DNA of 64,000 nucleotides from Polaribacter sargassicola (lineage in GTDB: Bacteria > Bacteroidota > Bacteroidia > Flavobacteriales > Flavobacteriaceae): positions 620,001 through 684,000 of the forward strand of contig NZ_JAHDAU010000001.1 in assembly GCF_021991835.1 (NCBI RefSeq), written 5' to 3'. Each line of letters starts with the position of its first letter. Position 1 is the first letter of the stretch. A program made the translations under genes and the position numbers. Below the pieces are notes generated by a model. It saw nothing but the letters and a program-made list of their open reading frames with translations. It did not search any database and was not told the DNA's origin. Positions 7,139-14,662 of the stretch are shown here, piece after piece.

Positions 7139-9481
7139 TTATATTTTATCAAAAAAGTATCTGAATTTTACAGAAAAACTTCTTCCTGGTTTTTGTAGAC
7201 TAAAGTTGTCGTATAATTTTTCATCTAATAGGTTTTTACAATCTAAAGACAGGTTGTATTTTCCTTCTTTCCAAGAGTAAGTCATGTTAGCATCGTGTGA
7301 TAATTGAGAAGGCACTAAAGCTCTGTTAGAAGCTTGGTATACATCATAATCATATAAAAATTCATCTACATAACTAAGGTTGTATGTTATACCAAAACGG
7401 TTTTTAACTTTCCAGATATCATTTAAAAAATAAGAAGCGCCAAATTGCCCAAATAATGTAGGTTGATTTGGTAAAGTAGAATCGTAATACGTAGAACCTT
7501 CTGTGTAGTTTTTAGGTTCTAAATAAGAAAAACTTGCATTGGCTGTAAAACGATTTTTATAAGAATACCTCATTTCTGCATCTATACCCGATGTTTTAAC
7601 AAGTTCTGTATTTTCATAAGTTCCTTCTCCTTGAGAATAGTTAATATTTAAGCGGATATAATCTGTAGTTCTTCTATGAAATAGATTTACATCCATATTA
7701 AAAATATTGTCTTTATTAATGTCTAAACTATAATTGAAACCAAGGTTGATGTTTTTACTAGCTTCTGGTTTTAAATCAAAATTTGCTACGTAAAAACCAA
7801 ATACTTCTCCAAATAATTCTGAGCTAACAGGTAGTCTACGTGTAGATTCGTAATTGGCTTTTAATTGTAAATTATCATTTAAGAAATAGGTAGAAGTTAA
7901 ACCAAAACCAAACTTGGTTTCTTCTTTTGTAACCATTTGAAAATCTTCTACTCCATTTAAATTAGAAAGATCTAAGTATGCTTCTGCGTGGTAAGAATAC
8001 ATTTTTCCAAAAACAGAAGTACTTAATTTAGAGTTGATATCGCTATTAAAACTAGCACCTAAAATGTTTCTATTATTTACTCTAGGACGATCATTTATGT
8101 AATCATCTACTTGCGTTTTTTCATCACCTTTTCTAGAGAAAAAGTTGGCTACATTGTTTATGGTTAAACGATGCTTGTCATTTATTTGATAATTAAGGTT
8201 GGCATTTATAGTTCCGTTATTGTCTTTATATTCGTAATCTGAATATTGACTTTCACCTAAAGAATTAGAGGTAACCCAATCTCCTAACCAATTATATTCT
8301 CTGTCAGAAAGGTCGTAATTATGCCCGCTACCAAAATTATAATTGGCACTAAAACTAGCATCTAGTCCGTCTGTAATTAAGTCTTTCTTGCTATATAAGA
8401 AAGAAGGCATAATTGTATTAGATATTTGATATTTTTCACCAAAAGCTAAGTTTAAATATGCAGGATGTTGTATTTCATCGTACTCTTTACCTAAGGTAAA
8501 ACCAAATAATAATTGGTCTGCAAAAGACTTGTTAACCAAACCTAACTTGGCAATTATAGCTTCGTTATGGTAAACATCATGAAAACGTCTTACTCTTTGT
8601 GTTTCTTGAGATAATAAATTAGTTTCGAAATCTTTAATAGTAACATCTACAAAATAATCATTATCAGAATAATTTTGAAATGCGCTAATTTGAGCTGTAA
8701 AACCACTTTTAGAAGTATAACCTGCGTTTACAAATGTTTTTACAGTATTAAAACTTCCGTAAGAAGTAGAAGCATCAATATAGCTTCCTGCAGATTTTTT
8801 TGTAACAATATTAACAGCGCCACCCAAAGCATCAGACCCAAAATTTACAGGTACAACACCTTTGTAAACTTCAATTCTATCTGCAAGGTTTACAGGTAAA
8901 TTATTAATTTGAAAAGAAGAACTCATAGCATCCATTGGCATACCATCAATAAAAAAACGAACATGTCTACCGCTAAGTCCGTTAATGGTTACGTTTGTAC
9001 GAGATCCTACACCACCTTCTTGTTGTATTTTAACTCCAGGAGCACGTTGCAATACTTCAGACAAATCTACAGATGCATTATGAAAAGGAGTAGCATCTAT
9101 TGCAACAGCATTAAAACCAGATTCTTTAACAGTACGAACACTAGATTTACCTACTATAACCACTTCTTCTAAATCAAAAGAAGCATCTTTTTCAAGTTTA
9201 AAATTGATAACTATATTTCCTGTTTTGTTTTCAATTTTTTTCTCTTTCTGTAAAAAACCTAAGAAGTTACAAACTAAAGTAGCTTCTTTGTTTTCTATAA
9301 GAATAGAATATTTACCATTATAGTCTGTGTAAGTTACGTTTGGAGAGTTTTTAATAAAAACGCTAGCATTGGCTAAAGGGTTTCCGTTTACATCAATTAC
9401 TACGCCAGATACTTTAGTTTGTTGGCCATAACATAACGTAATTGTTAGTAGGTAAAAAATAAAAAATGTATATAATTTCAT
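7139..9481 (-). CDS. TonB-dependent outer-membrane receptor, probably for a ferric siderophore
   Basis: A 780-residue receptor with signal peptide (residues 1-19, ending CYGQ), a carboxypeptidase-regulatory-like beta-sandwich (about 22-100), a plug domain (about 110-225), and a 22-strand barrel ending in FRYFF-DKI. The plug carries typical patterns: LSEVLQRAPGVKIQQEGGVGSRTNVTINGLSGRHVRFFIDGMPMD, then RIEVYKGVVPVNFGSDALGGAVNIVTKK. Size and architecture fit FecA/FepA-like receptors rather than the ~1000-residue SusC type. The operon partners, a DUF4374 lipoprotein and then a siderophore ABC importer, support a ferric siderophore as substrate. It is divergent from an AraC/PchR-like regulator, a common arrangement for regulation by the ligand. 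Confidence 0.9.
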   Translation of the reverse strand: MKLYTFFIFYLLTITLCYGQQTKVSGVVIDVNGNPLANASVFIKNSPNVTYTDYNGKYSILIENKEATLVCNFLGFLQKEKKIENKTGNIVINFKLEKDASFDLEEVVIVGKSSVRTVKESGFNAVAIDATPFHNASVDLSEVLQRAPGVKIQQEGGVGSRTNVTINGLSGRHVRFFIDGMPMDAMSSSFQINNLPVNLADRIEVYKGVVPVNFGSDALGGAVNIVTKKSAGSYIDASTSYGSFNTVKTFVNAGYTSKSGFTAQISAFQNYSDNDYFVDVTIKDFETNLLSQETQRVRRFHDVYHNEAIIAKLGLVNKSFADQLLFGFTLGKEYDEIQHPAYLNLAFGEKYQISNTIMPSFLYSKKDLITDGLDASFSANYNFGSGHNYDLSDREYNWLGDWVTSNSLGESQYSDYEYKDNNGTINANLNYQINDKHRLTINNVANFFSRKGDEKTQVDDYINDRPRVNNRNILGASFNSDINSKLSTSVFGKMYSYHAEAYLDLSNLNGVEDFQMVTKEETKFGFGLTSTYFLNDNLQLKANYESTRRLPVSSELFGEVFGFYVANFDLKPEASKNINLGFNYSLDINKDNIFNMDVNLFHRRTTDYIRLNINYSQGEGTYENTELVKTSGIDAEMRYSYKNRFTANASFSYLEPKNYTEGSTYYDSTLPNQPTLFGQFGASYFLNDIWKVKNRFGITYNLSYVDEFLYDYDVYQASNRALVPSQLSHDANMTYSWKEGKYNLSLDCKNLLDEKLYDNFSLQKPGRSFSVKFRYFFDKI

Positions 9482-9785
9482 AAATTTAAATTCAGTTGAC
9501 TAAAACTAAAAACTTGTATTTTTTAATACTTTACTATATCTGTTTTACAAATACTTATTTAGATAATTACTTTAATTATTTATGTAAGAAAAACTATAAT
9601 TGTCTTTAAAAGAGCTGTTAAACCTATGTTAATCAACATAAATTATTAAGTGATACTTGCATAAGAAGTAATTAAATATGTTACATTTGTAATTTAGAAT
9701 TAGTTTAAATAAAGGCAAATGTATTTTAACTAAGAAGAATAATACCAACGTAAATTGGATTAAAAAAGACGTAAAAAGAATAACT
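9482..9785. promoter_or_regulatory. Divergent control region between the TonB receptor and the AraC-type regulator
   Basis: A 304-base non-coding stretch. For the plus strand it holds a full Bacteroidota promoter and, just upstream, a short inverted repeat TATGTT-N4-AACATA at 9625-9640. For the minus strand I find no exact -7 consensus before the receptor start, which would suit a promoter that needs an activator. No Fur-like box is evident. Confidence 0.5.
9657..9689 (+). promoter_or_regulatory. Promoter of the AraC-type regulator gene
   Basis: TTG at 9657-9659, a spacer of 22 bases, then TACATTTG at 9682-9689. This fits the TTTG-N17-23-TANNTTTG pattern of Bacteroidota housekeeping promoters. 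It leaves a leader of about 90 bases before the ATG at 9786. Confidence 0.6.
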
Positions 9786-10769
9786 ATGAGATCTATATTT
9801 CAGAGCAATCAGTTTACAGAGAAAAAAATAGTGAAAAACTATGATGACGGCGATCATAATGGAAATCTAATTGAAGAAGATGTACATTATGAAAGTTCTT
9901 CGATAAATATTAACATAAAGAAGATAATGTTAGATGGTGTACATATCTTTATTAGAAATGAAGAACTGTCTCCACCTTTTGTAATGGATGTTGAGCACGA
10001 TTTTCCTTTTATGAAAATGCATTTTGAAATGGAAGGTAGCAGTAAATACACTCCTAAAAATGCCAAAAGTTTAGCTGTAGACATACCAAGTGGTCATTAC
10101 AATTTCTTTTTTTTACCAAAGGTAAAAGGTACTTTAACATACGACAGCCCAAAAAGAAAAACATTAGAAATTAATTTTAATAAAAGGTTTTTAAAAAGAG
10201 TTTTTGGAGACTCTTTAATGGAAGCCAGTTCTGCTTATGGTAAAGCTTTAAAAAACAATACTCCTTTTTTAATGTGGGATAAAAGCAAGCCGATACCTTC
10301 TAATTTGTTAATAATTATTCAAGAGATTATTAACTGTAATTTTGAGGGATGTATTAAAAAAATATATTTAGAATCTAAGGTTATAGAAATGCTAACCATT
10401 TTATTAAATGATATAAAAACCAAAAAATCTACTGAAAAAGAAATTGTAGAAATTGATTATTTAAAAATTATAAAAGCAGAATCTATATTAAGAGAAAACT
10501 TAAAAAACCCGCCAACTATACCAGAATTATCAATTTTAATAGGTTTAAATCAATACAAATTAAAACAATATTTTAAACAAGTTTATCGCAGGCCAATATT
10601 TTCTTATACCACAAGTTTAAGAATGGAGAAAGCTATTCAATTAATTGTAGAACAAGGTAACACGGTTAGCGAGGCTGCTTATGAAATTGGTTATAAAAAC
10701 CCTCAGCATTTTACAGATGCGTTTAAAAGAAAATATAATTTCTTGCCAAGTAGCTTAAAAGCTCATTAA
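9786..10769 (+). CDS. AraC-family transcriptional regulator (PchR-like)
   Basis: A 327-residue regulator. The C-terminal two-helix-turn-helix AraC domain covers about residues 230-325 and contains PTIPELSILIGLNQYKLKQYF and the second-HTH signature EAAYEIGYKNPQHFTDAFKRKY. The N-terminal ~200 residues have the beta-rich layout (FPFMKMHFEMEG, then NFFFLPKVKG) seen in PchR-type regulators, which sense ferric siderophore and activate receptor genes. It is transcribed away from the TonB receptor gene, and a candidate operator lies between them. I infer that it activates the receptor operon; the inducer is not known from sequence. Confidence 0.88.
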   Translation: MRSIFQSNQFTEKKIVKNYDDGDHNGNLIEEDVHYESSSININIKKIMLDGVHIFIRNEELSPPFVMDVEHDFPFMKMHFEMEGSSKYTPKNAKSLAVDIPSGHYNFFFLPKVKGTLTYDSPKRKTLEINFNKRFLKRVFGDSLMEASSAYGKALKNNTPFLMWDKSKPIPSNLLIIIQEIINCNFEGCIKKIYLESKVIEMLTILLNDIKTKKSTEKEIVEIDYLKIIKAESILRENLKNPPTIPELSILIGLNQYKLKQYFKQVYRRPIFSYTTSLRMEKAIQLIVEQGNTVSEAAYEIGYKNPQHFTDAFKRKYNFLPSSLKAH

Positions 10770-10807
10770 TTTATCTAATAATTTTATACCTAAATAGTAC
10801 ATTACAA

Positions 10808-11911
10808 ATGCACAAAACAAAAATATATAGTAAAGCCTTGCTATTACTTTGTAGTATCTTTTTAAACAGTAAAACCTTTGCACAAGAAAAAATTAATATT
10901 GGAGAGAAGATAAATATCACTTCAACAATATTAGATGATACTAGAGAACTATACATTTCTTTACCTAAAAGTTACGGAGATACTATTTATGATCAAAAAA
11001 AATATCCGGTACTTTATTTTTTTGATGGCGATTCTCATTTCGAAAATTTAGTTGCACAACGTAATTGGTTAACTAGAAATTTGTACGCTACAATGCCAGA
11101 AATTATTTTGGTAGGTATTGTGCAAAAAGATAGAACAAAAGAGTTAACACCTTCAAAAATGGAAACTCCTAAAGAATGGAAACGTGCCAATTTTTCTACA
11201 TCTGGAGGAAATGGGAAGTTTATGAGTTTTATAGAGAATGAGGTAAAACCAATGGTTGATAAAAATTACAGAACCAATGGTTTCGAAATTTTAAGCGGAC
11301 ATTCTTTCGGTGGATTGGCAACCATAAATTGTTTTGTTAATACACCTAATTTATACGATGCTTATATTGCTATAGACCCAAGTATGTGGTGGAATAATAC
11401 AAGTATTTTAAAAACGATGGATGGTAATTGGATGACTAAAAACCATGAAGGAAAAATTTTATTTGTAGCTAAAGCTAATGATCCAGGATCTGGAGAAGAA
11501 CATCATAACGCATTATTTGCTTTGCATAAAAAATTAAATGATTTAAAAAGCAGCGCTAACTTTATTTGGGATTATACATTTTTTGATAATGAAGATCACG
11601 GTTCTGTGGTTATACCTGCAGAATATGATGCTTTTAGATTTGTGTTTAAAGGATATCAAATGCCAGTAAAAAAAGCGATGAAATCTCCAGAACTTTTAGA
11701 TTCTCATTATAATCAGATATCAAAAAGATTAGGCTATAATGTCGTGCCAGATGAAGCTTTGGTTGATCAATTAGCTAAAGTGTGTATAAGACAAGACTTA
11801 TATAAACAAGCAGAAGAGTTGTTGCTAAAAAACAGTAAAAATTATCCTAATAGTGCAAATGCACAAAGAAGTTATATGGATTTTGTGGAAAAAAATAGGG
11901 AACAAAACTAA
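10808..11911 (+). CDS. Alpha/beta-hydrolase-fold esterase, possible siderophore esterase (Fes/IroE-like)
   Basis: A 367-residue secreted protein with signal peptide (about residues 1-26, ending KTFAQ). The hydrolase domain has the esterase-D signature: nucleophile Ser166 in SGHSFGG and a His264 in EDHGSVV, with YPVLYFFDGDSHF as the oxyanion-hole strand. The C-terminal ~60 residues (LAKVCIRQDLYKQAEELLLKN...) look like a small helical, TPR-like tail. It lies 38 bases downstream of the AraC-type gene and ends at a strong terminator, so the two are probably one operon. The position beside a siderophore importer suggests hydrolysis of ester-linked siderophores in the periplasm. This is inference, since the same fold includes many unrelated esterases. 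Confidence 0.8.
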   Translation: MHKTKIYSKALLLLCSIFLNSKTFAQEKINIGEKINITSTILDDTRELYISLPKSYGDTIYDQKKYPVLYFFDGDSHFENLVAQRNWLTRNLYATMPEIILVGIVQKDRTKELTPSKMETPKEWKRANFSTSGGNGKFMSFIENEVKPMVDKNYRTNGFEILSGHSFGGLATINCFVNTPNLYDAYIAIDPSMWWNNTSILKTMDGNWMTKNHEGKILFVAKANDPGSGEEHHNALFALHKKLNDLKSSANFIWDYTFFDNEDHGSVVIPAEYDAFRFVFKGYQMPVKKAMKSPELLDSHYNQISKRLGYNVVPDEALVDQLAKVCIRQDLYKQAEELLLKNSKNYPNSANAQRSYMDFVEKNREQN

Positions 11912-11990
11912 ATAATTAAACAAAGTATTTAAAAGTTTTATTTACTAATAAAAACAGTATTTTTTAATTATCTAAATATTAATATTATCT

Positions 11991-12020
11991 AAAAAGAGTG
12001 CATTTTGCACTCTTTTTTTA
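11991..12020 (+). terminator. Rho-independent terminator after the esterase gene
   Basis: AAAAAGAGTGCA and TGCACTCTTTTTTT form a strong stem with a very short loop followed by T7. It separates the siderophore regulator/esterase unit from the efflux operon. Confidence 0.9.
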
Positions 12021-12061
12021 TGCATGTAACTTAGGTTACAAATAGAAGTTTTTCCTCAACT

Positions 12062-12069
12062 TACTTTTG
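12062..12069 (+). promoter_or_regulatory. Putative -7 promoter element of the RND efflux operon
   Basis: TACTTTTG matches TANNTTTG and lies 21 bases before the tolC-like ATG at 12091, directly after the previous operon's terminator. No -33 TTG is seen at the right spacing. Confidence 0.5.
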
Positions 12070-12090
12070 TATCAGATAAATAAATGATAC

Positions 12091-13395
12091 ATGAAAAATA
12101 TACTATTTATACTTTCTTTATTCCTAGGAACTTTGTTTTTGCAATCGCAAGAAATAAAACCAATTTCTAAAATTGATGTATTAACCAAGGTAAAAGAAAA
12201 CAACGTAAGTATTAAAATTTCTAAAGAAGAATTTAATGCAGCAAAGGCAGATTACAGACTAACAAATGCAGTTTTTTTACCAAATATAACTGCAAGTCAT
12301 ACAGGTATTTCTACAACAAATCCGTTAATGGCTTTTGGGTCTAAATTAAATCAAGAAATTTTAACTCAGAACGATTTTAATCCAACTTTGTTAAACGACC
12401 CAACAACGACAAGAAATTTTGCTACAAAAATAGAAGTTCAGCAACCACTTATCAATTTAGATGGTTTTTATCAAAGAAAAGCAGCAAAATCTAAAATGGA
12501 AGCGATGTCTTTAAAGACAAAAAGAACTCAAGATTATTTGGTTTTTGAAGTAGAAAAAGCATACATGCAATTGCAATTGGCTTATAAAGCTGTAGAAGTT
12601 TTAGAAAAAGCATTAGAAACGGCAAATGCCAATCAAGAAATGGCCAACAATAGTTTTAAACAAGGGTATTTACAAAGAGCAGATATTTTAAATATTGAGG
12701 TGAGAGTTACTGAAGTTAAAAACCAACTATTTGCAGCTAAAAGTAATGTGCAAAATGCATCGAATTATTTGTCTTTTTTAATGAATGATAAAGAATTTGT
12801 GGTTTACAAACCTTCAGAAAAATTAACAATTTCTACACTAAATATTGATGATAAAAGTATTTCAGAAAACAGGTCTGATATCAAAGCAATGGAACTTGCT
12901 TTAAAAGGATTTGAACAAATGAATAAAGCAGATAAAATGGCTTTTTTACCAAGATTAAATGCTTTTGGAAGTTATGAAATGTATGATGATGAAGTTTTTT
13001 CTGGTGATGCAAACGGATACATTATTGGTGCACAACTAAGTTGGGATATTTTTCAAGGCTCAAAACGTTTTGGAAAAGCACAAAAAAGTAAAGCTGAATT
13101 AGAGAAATCGAAGTTAGAATACAATCAATATATATCTAAAAGTAATTTAGAATTAAACAAAGTGAAACGTCAGTTAATTGATGCAAAAAACAAATTAGAG
13201 TTAACAAGTTTAGCTGTAGAGCAATCTAAAGAATCTTTAAGAATAAGAAAAAATAGATTTAAAGAAGGTTTAGAAAAAATATCCGATTTATTACAAGCAG
13301 AAACCCTGTTTTTACAAAAACAATTAGAATACAATCAAACAATTTTTGAGTACAATTTTACACAAACCTATTTAGAGTTTTTAACTAAAGAATAA
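12091..13395 (+). CDS. TolC-family outer-membrane efflux protein
   Basis: A 434-residue protein with signal peptide (residues 1-20, ending LFLQSQ) and the two OEP repeats of TolC-type proteins. Long helical stretches such as KAKSKMEAMSLKTKRTQDYLVFEVEKAYMQLQLAYKAVEVLEKAL and a second half with LSWDIFQGSKRFGKAQKSKAELEKSKLEY build the trans-periplasmic tunnel. It provides the outer-membrane exit duct for the pump encoded by the two following genes. It is first in the operon; the next gene starts 78 bases later, after a short palindromic repeat. Confidence 0.93.
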   Translation: MKNILFILSLFLGTLFLQSQEIKPISKIDVLTKVKENNVSIKISKEEFNAAKADYRLTNAVFLPNITASHTGISTTNPLMAFGSKLNQEILTQNDFNPTLLNDPTTTRNFATKIEVQQPLINLDGFYQRKAAKSKMEAMSLKTKRTQDYLVFEVEKAYMQLQLAYKAVEVLEKALETANANQEMANNSFKQGYLQRADILNIEVRVTEVKNQLFAAKSNVQNASNYLSFLMNDKEFVVYKPSEKLTISTLNIDDKSISENRSDIKAMELALKGFEQMNKADKMAFLPRLNAFGSYEMYDDEVFSGDANGYIIGAQLSWDIFQGSKRFGKAQKSKAELEKSKLEYNQYISKSNLELNKVKRQLIDAKNKLELTSLAVEQSKESLRIRKNRFKEGLEKISDLLQAETLFLQKQLEYNQTIFEYNFTQTYLEFLTKE

Positions 13396-13400
13396 CACCT

Positions 13401-13416
13401 CTCGACTGCGCTCGAG
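13401..13416. repeat. Dispersed palindromic repeat, copy 1 (CTCGACTGCGCTCGAG)
   Basis: A GC-rich dyad in very AT-rich DNA: arms CTCGA/TCGAG around CTGCGC. It lies 5 bases after the tolC-like stop. Two more copies lie at 17868-17882 and 17914-17928. A degraded half copy (AGCACAATCGAAACC) follows at about 13439-13453. It resembles the short REP-like intergenic repeats common in flavobacterial genomes. Confidence 0.8.
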
Positions 13417-13473
13417 GAGACATAATTTTATCTAGTTAAGCACAATCGAAACCTAAAAATAAAACGAATTAAA

Positions 13474-14553
13474 ATGAAAAAATACATCTACATAATTACT
13501 TTATTATCAGCTTCAATATTTATAACAAGTTGTGGTAGTAAAGACAAAAAAGCAGTTAAAGATAACTCGCCAGCAATTAAAGTTACAGTTAGTAACATTA
13601 CAGAAAATAGTAACAATCCATTTTTGTCTGTTAGTGGAAAAATACAAGCTTCTAATAGTGCAGATTTAAGCACAAGAATGATGGGTTTTGTAACCAAAGT
13701 TCATGTAAATGTTGGTGATAAAGTTAAAAAAGGTCAATTATTAATTTCTATAAATAATAGTGATTTAGAAGCAAAAAAAGCACAAGTTAATGCAGGAATT
13801 GCACAAGCGCAAACTGCTTATAATAATGCAGAAAAAAATTACAATCGTTTTAAAAATTTAATGGCAAGTAATAGTATTTCTCAAAAAGAAATGGAAGATA
13901 TGACTGTAAATTTTGAAATGGCAAAAGCTGGTTTAGAAACTGCAAAACAAATGAAAAACGAAATCAATGCACAATTTACATACAGTAATATTACAGCACC
14001 TTTTAGCGGTGTAATTACAAGTAAAAATATTGATAATGGAGATATGGCAAATCCTGGAATGCCTTTAATTAGTTTAGAAACATCAAATAATTTTGAAGTA
14101 ATTGCAATGGTGCCAGAATCTGAAATTTCTAAAATTAAAAACGGAACTGAAGTTAATGTATTGGTAAAATCGATTAACAAAACAATAAAAGGTAAAGTAA
14201 GTGAAGTAAGTAGTTCTGCTAAAAATACGGGTGGACAGTTTTTAGTAAAAATAGATTTAGCAAAAACAAACGCTTCTATTTTGTCTGGAATGTTTTCTAC
14301 TGTACAATTTCCTGTAGAAAAATCTGCTTCTTCATCTATGGTTTTAATTCCTGCAGAAGCTATTGTTAAAAACGGACAATTATCTGGTGTTTATACAGTA
14401 AGTCAAAGCAATACAGCTTTATTAAGGTGGTTGCGTTTAGGAAGAACATATGGTAATCAAGTTGAGGTTTTATCTGGTTTATCTGCCTCAGAATCTTATA
14501 TACTTTCTGCTGAAGGAAAATTATATAATGGTGCTAAAATTACAATTCAATAA
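13474..14553 (+). CDS. RND efflux periplasmic adaptor (membrane fusion protein), lipoprotein
   Basis: A 359-residue HlyD/AcrA-type adaptor. The signal peptide ends in a lipobox (FITSC, Cys at about residue 20), so it should be anchored to a membrane by lipid. Domain order: a biotinyl-lipoyl-like half (SADLSTRMMGFVTKVHVNVGDKVKKGQLLISI, about 60-95), an alpha-helical hairpin rich in Ala, Gln and Asn (about 95-165), the second lipoyl half (YSNITAPFSGVITSKNIDNGDMANPGMPLISL), a beta-barrel, and a membrane-proximal domain. It bridges the RND permease and the TolC duct. The 109-base gap that follows is filled by a ~90-bp dispersed repeat. Confidence 0.93.
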   Translation: MKKYIYIITLLSASIFITSCGSKDKKAVKDNSPAIKVTVSNITENSNNPFLSVSGKIQASNSADLSTRMMGFVTKVHVNVGDKVKKGQLLISINNSDLEAKKAQVNAGIAQAQTAYNNAEKNYNRFKNLMASNSISQKEMEDMTVNFEMAKAGLETAKQMKNEINAQFTYSNITAPFSGVITSKNIDNGDMANPGMPLISLETSNNFEVIAMVPESEISKIKNGTEVNVLVKSINKTIKGKVSEVSSSAKNTGGQFLVKIDLAKTNASILSGMFSTVQFPVEKSASSSMVLIPAEAIVKNGQLSGVYTVSQSNTALLRWLRLGRTYGNQVEVLSGLSASESYILSAEGKLYNGAKITIQ

Positions 14554-14561
14554 CTAATTAG

Positions 14562-14652
14562 TTGCGTTAAGGATTGAAGTGGAAATCCTTTTTTTGCTGC
14601 CATTTATGGCAAAAAAAGATTGAAACGGAAAGCCTGTTAAAACGCCCAAAAA
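14562..14652 (+). repeat. ~90-bp dispersed repeat, copy A
   Basis: It begins TGCGTTAAGGATTGAAGTGG, continues with a T-rich/A-rich hairpin (TTTTTTTGCTGCCAT, then ATGGCAAAAAAAGA), and ends GGAAAGCCTGTTAAAACGCC. The same conserved ends occur in the opposite orientation at 49823-49910, with a different central hairpin. The outer ends GCGTTAA and TTAAAACGC are near-complementary. It sits between the adaptor gene and the RND permease gene. Confidence 0.85.
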
Positions 14653-14662
14653 TAGAAGAGAT

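Noticed and set aside
8675..9172. Plus-strand open frames opposite the TonB receptor
   Set aside because: They are antisense shadows of the receptor gene, rich in Cys, Thr and Tyr from reversed codons, without signals or recognisable domains.
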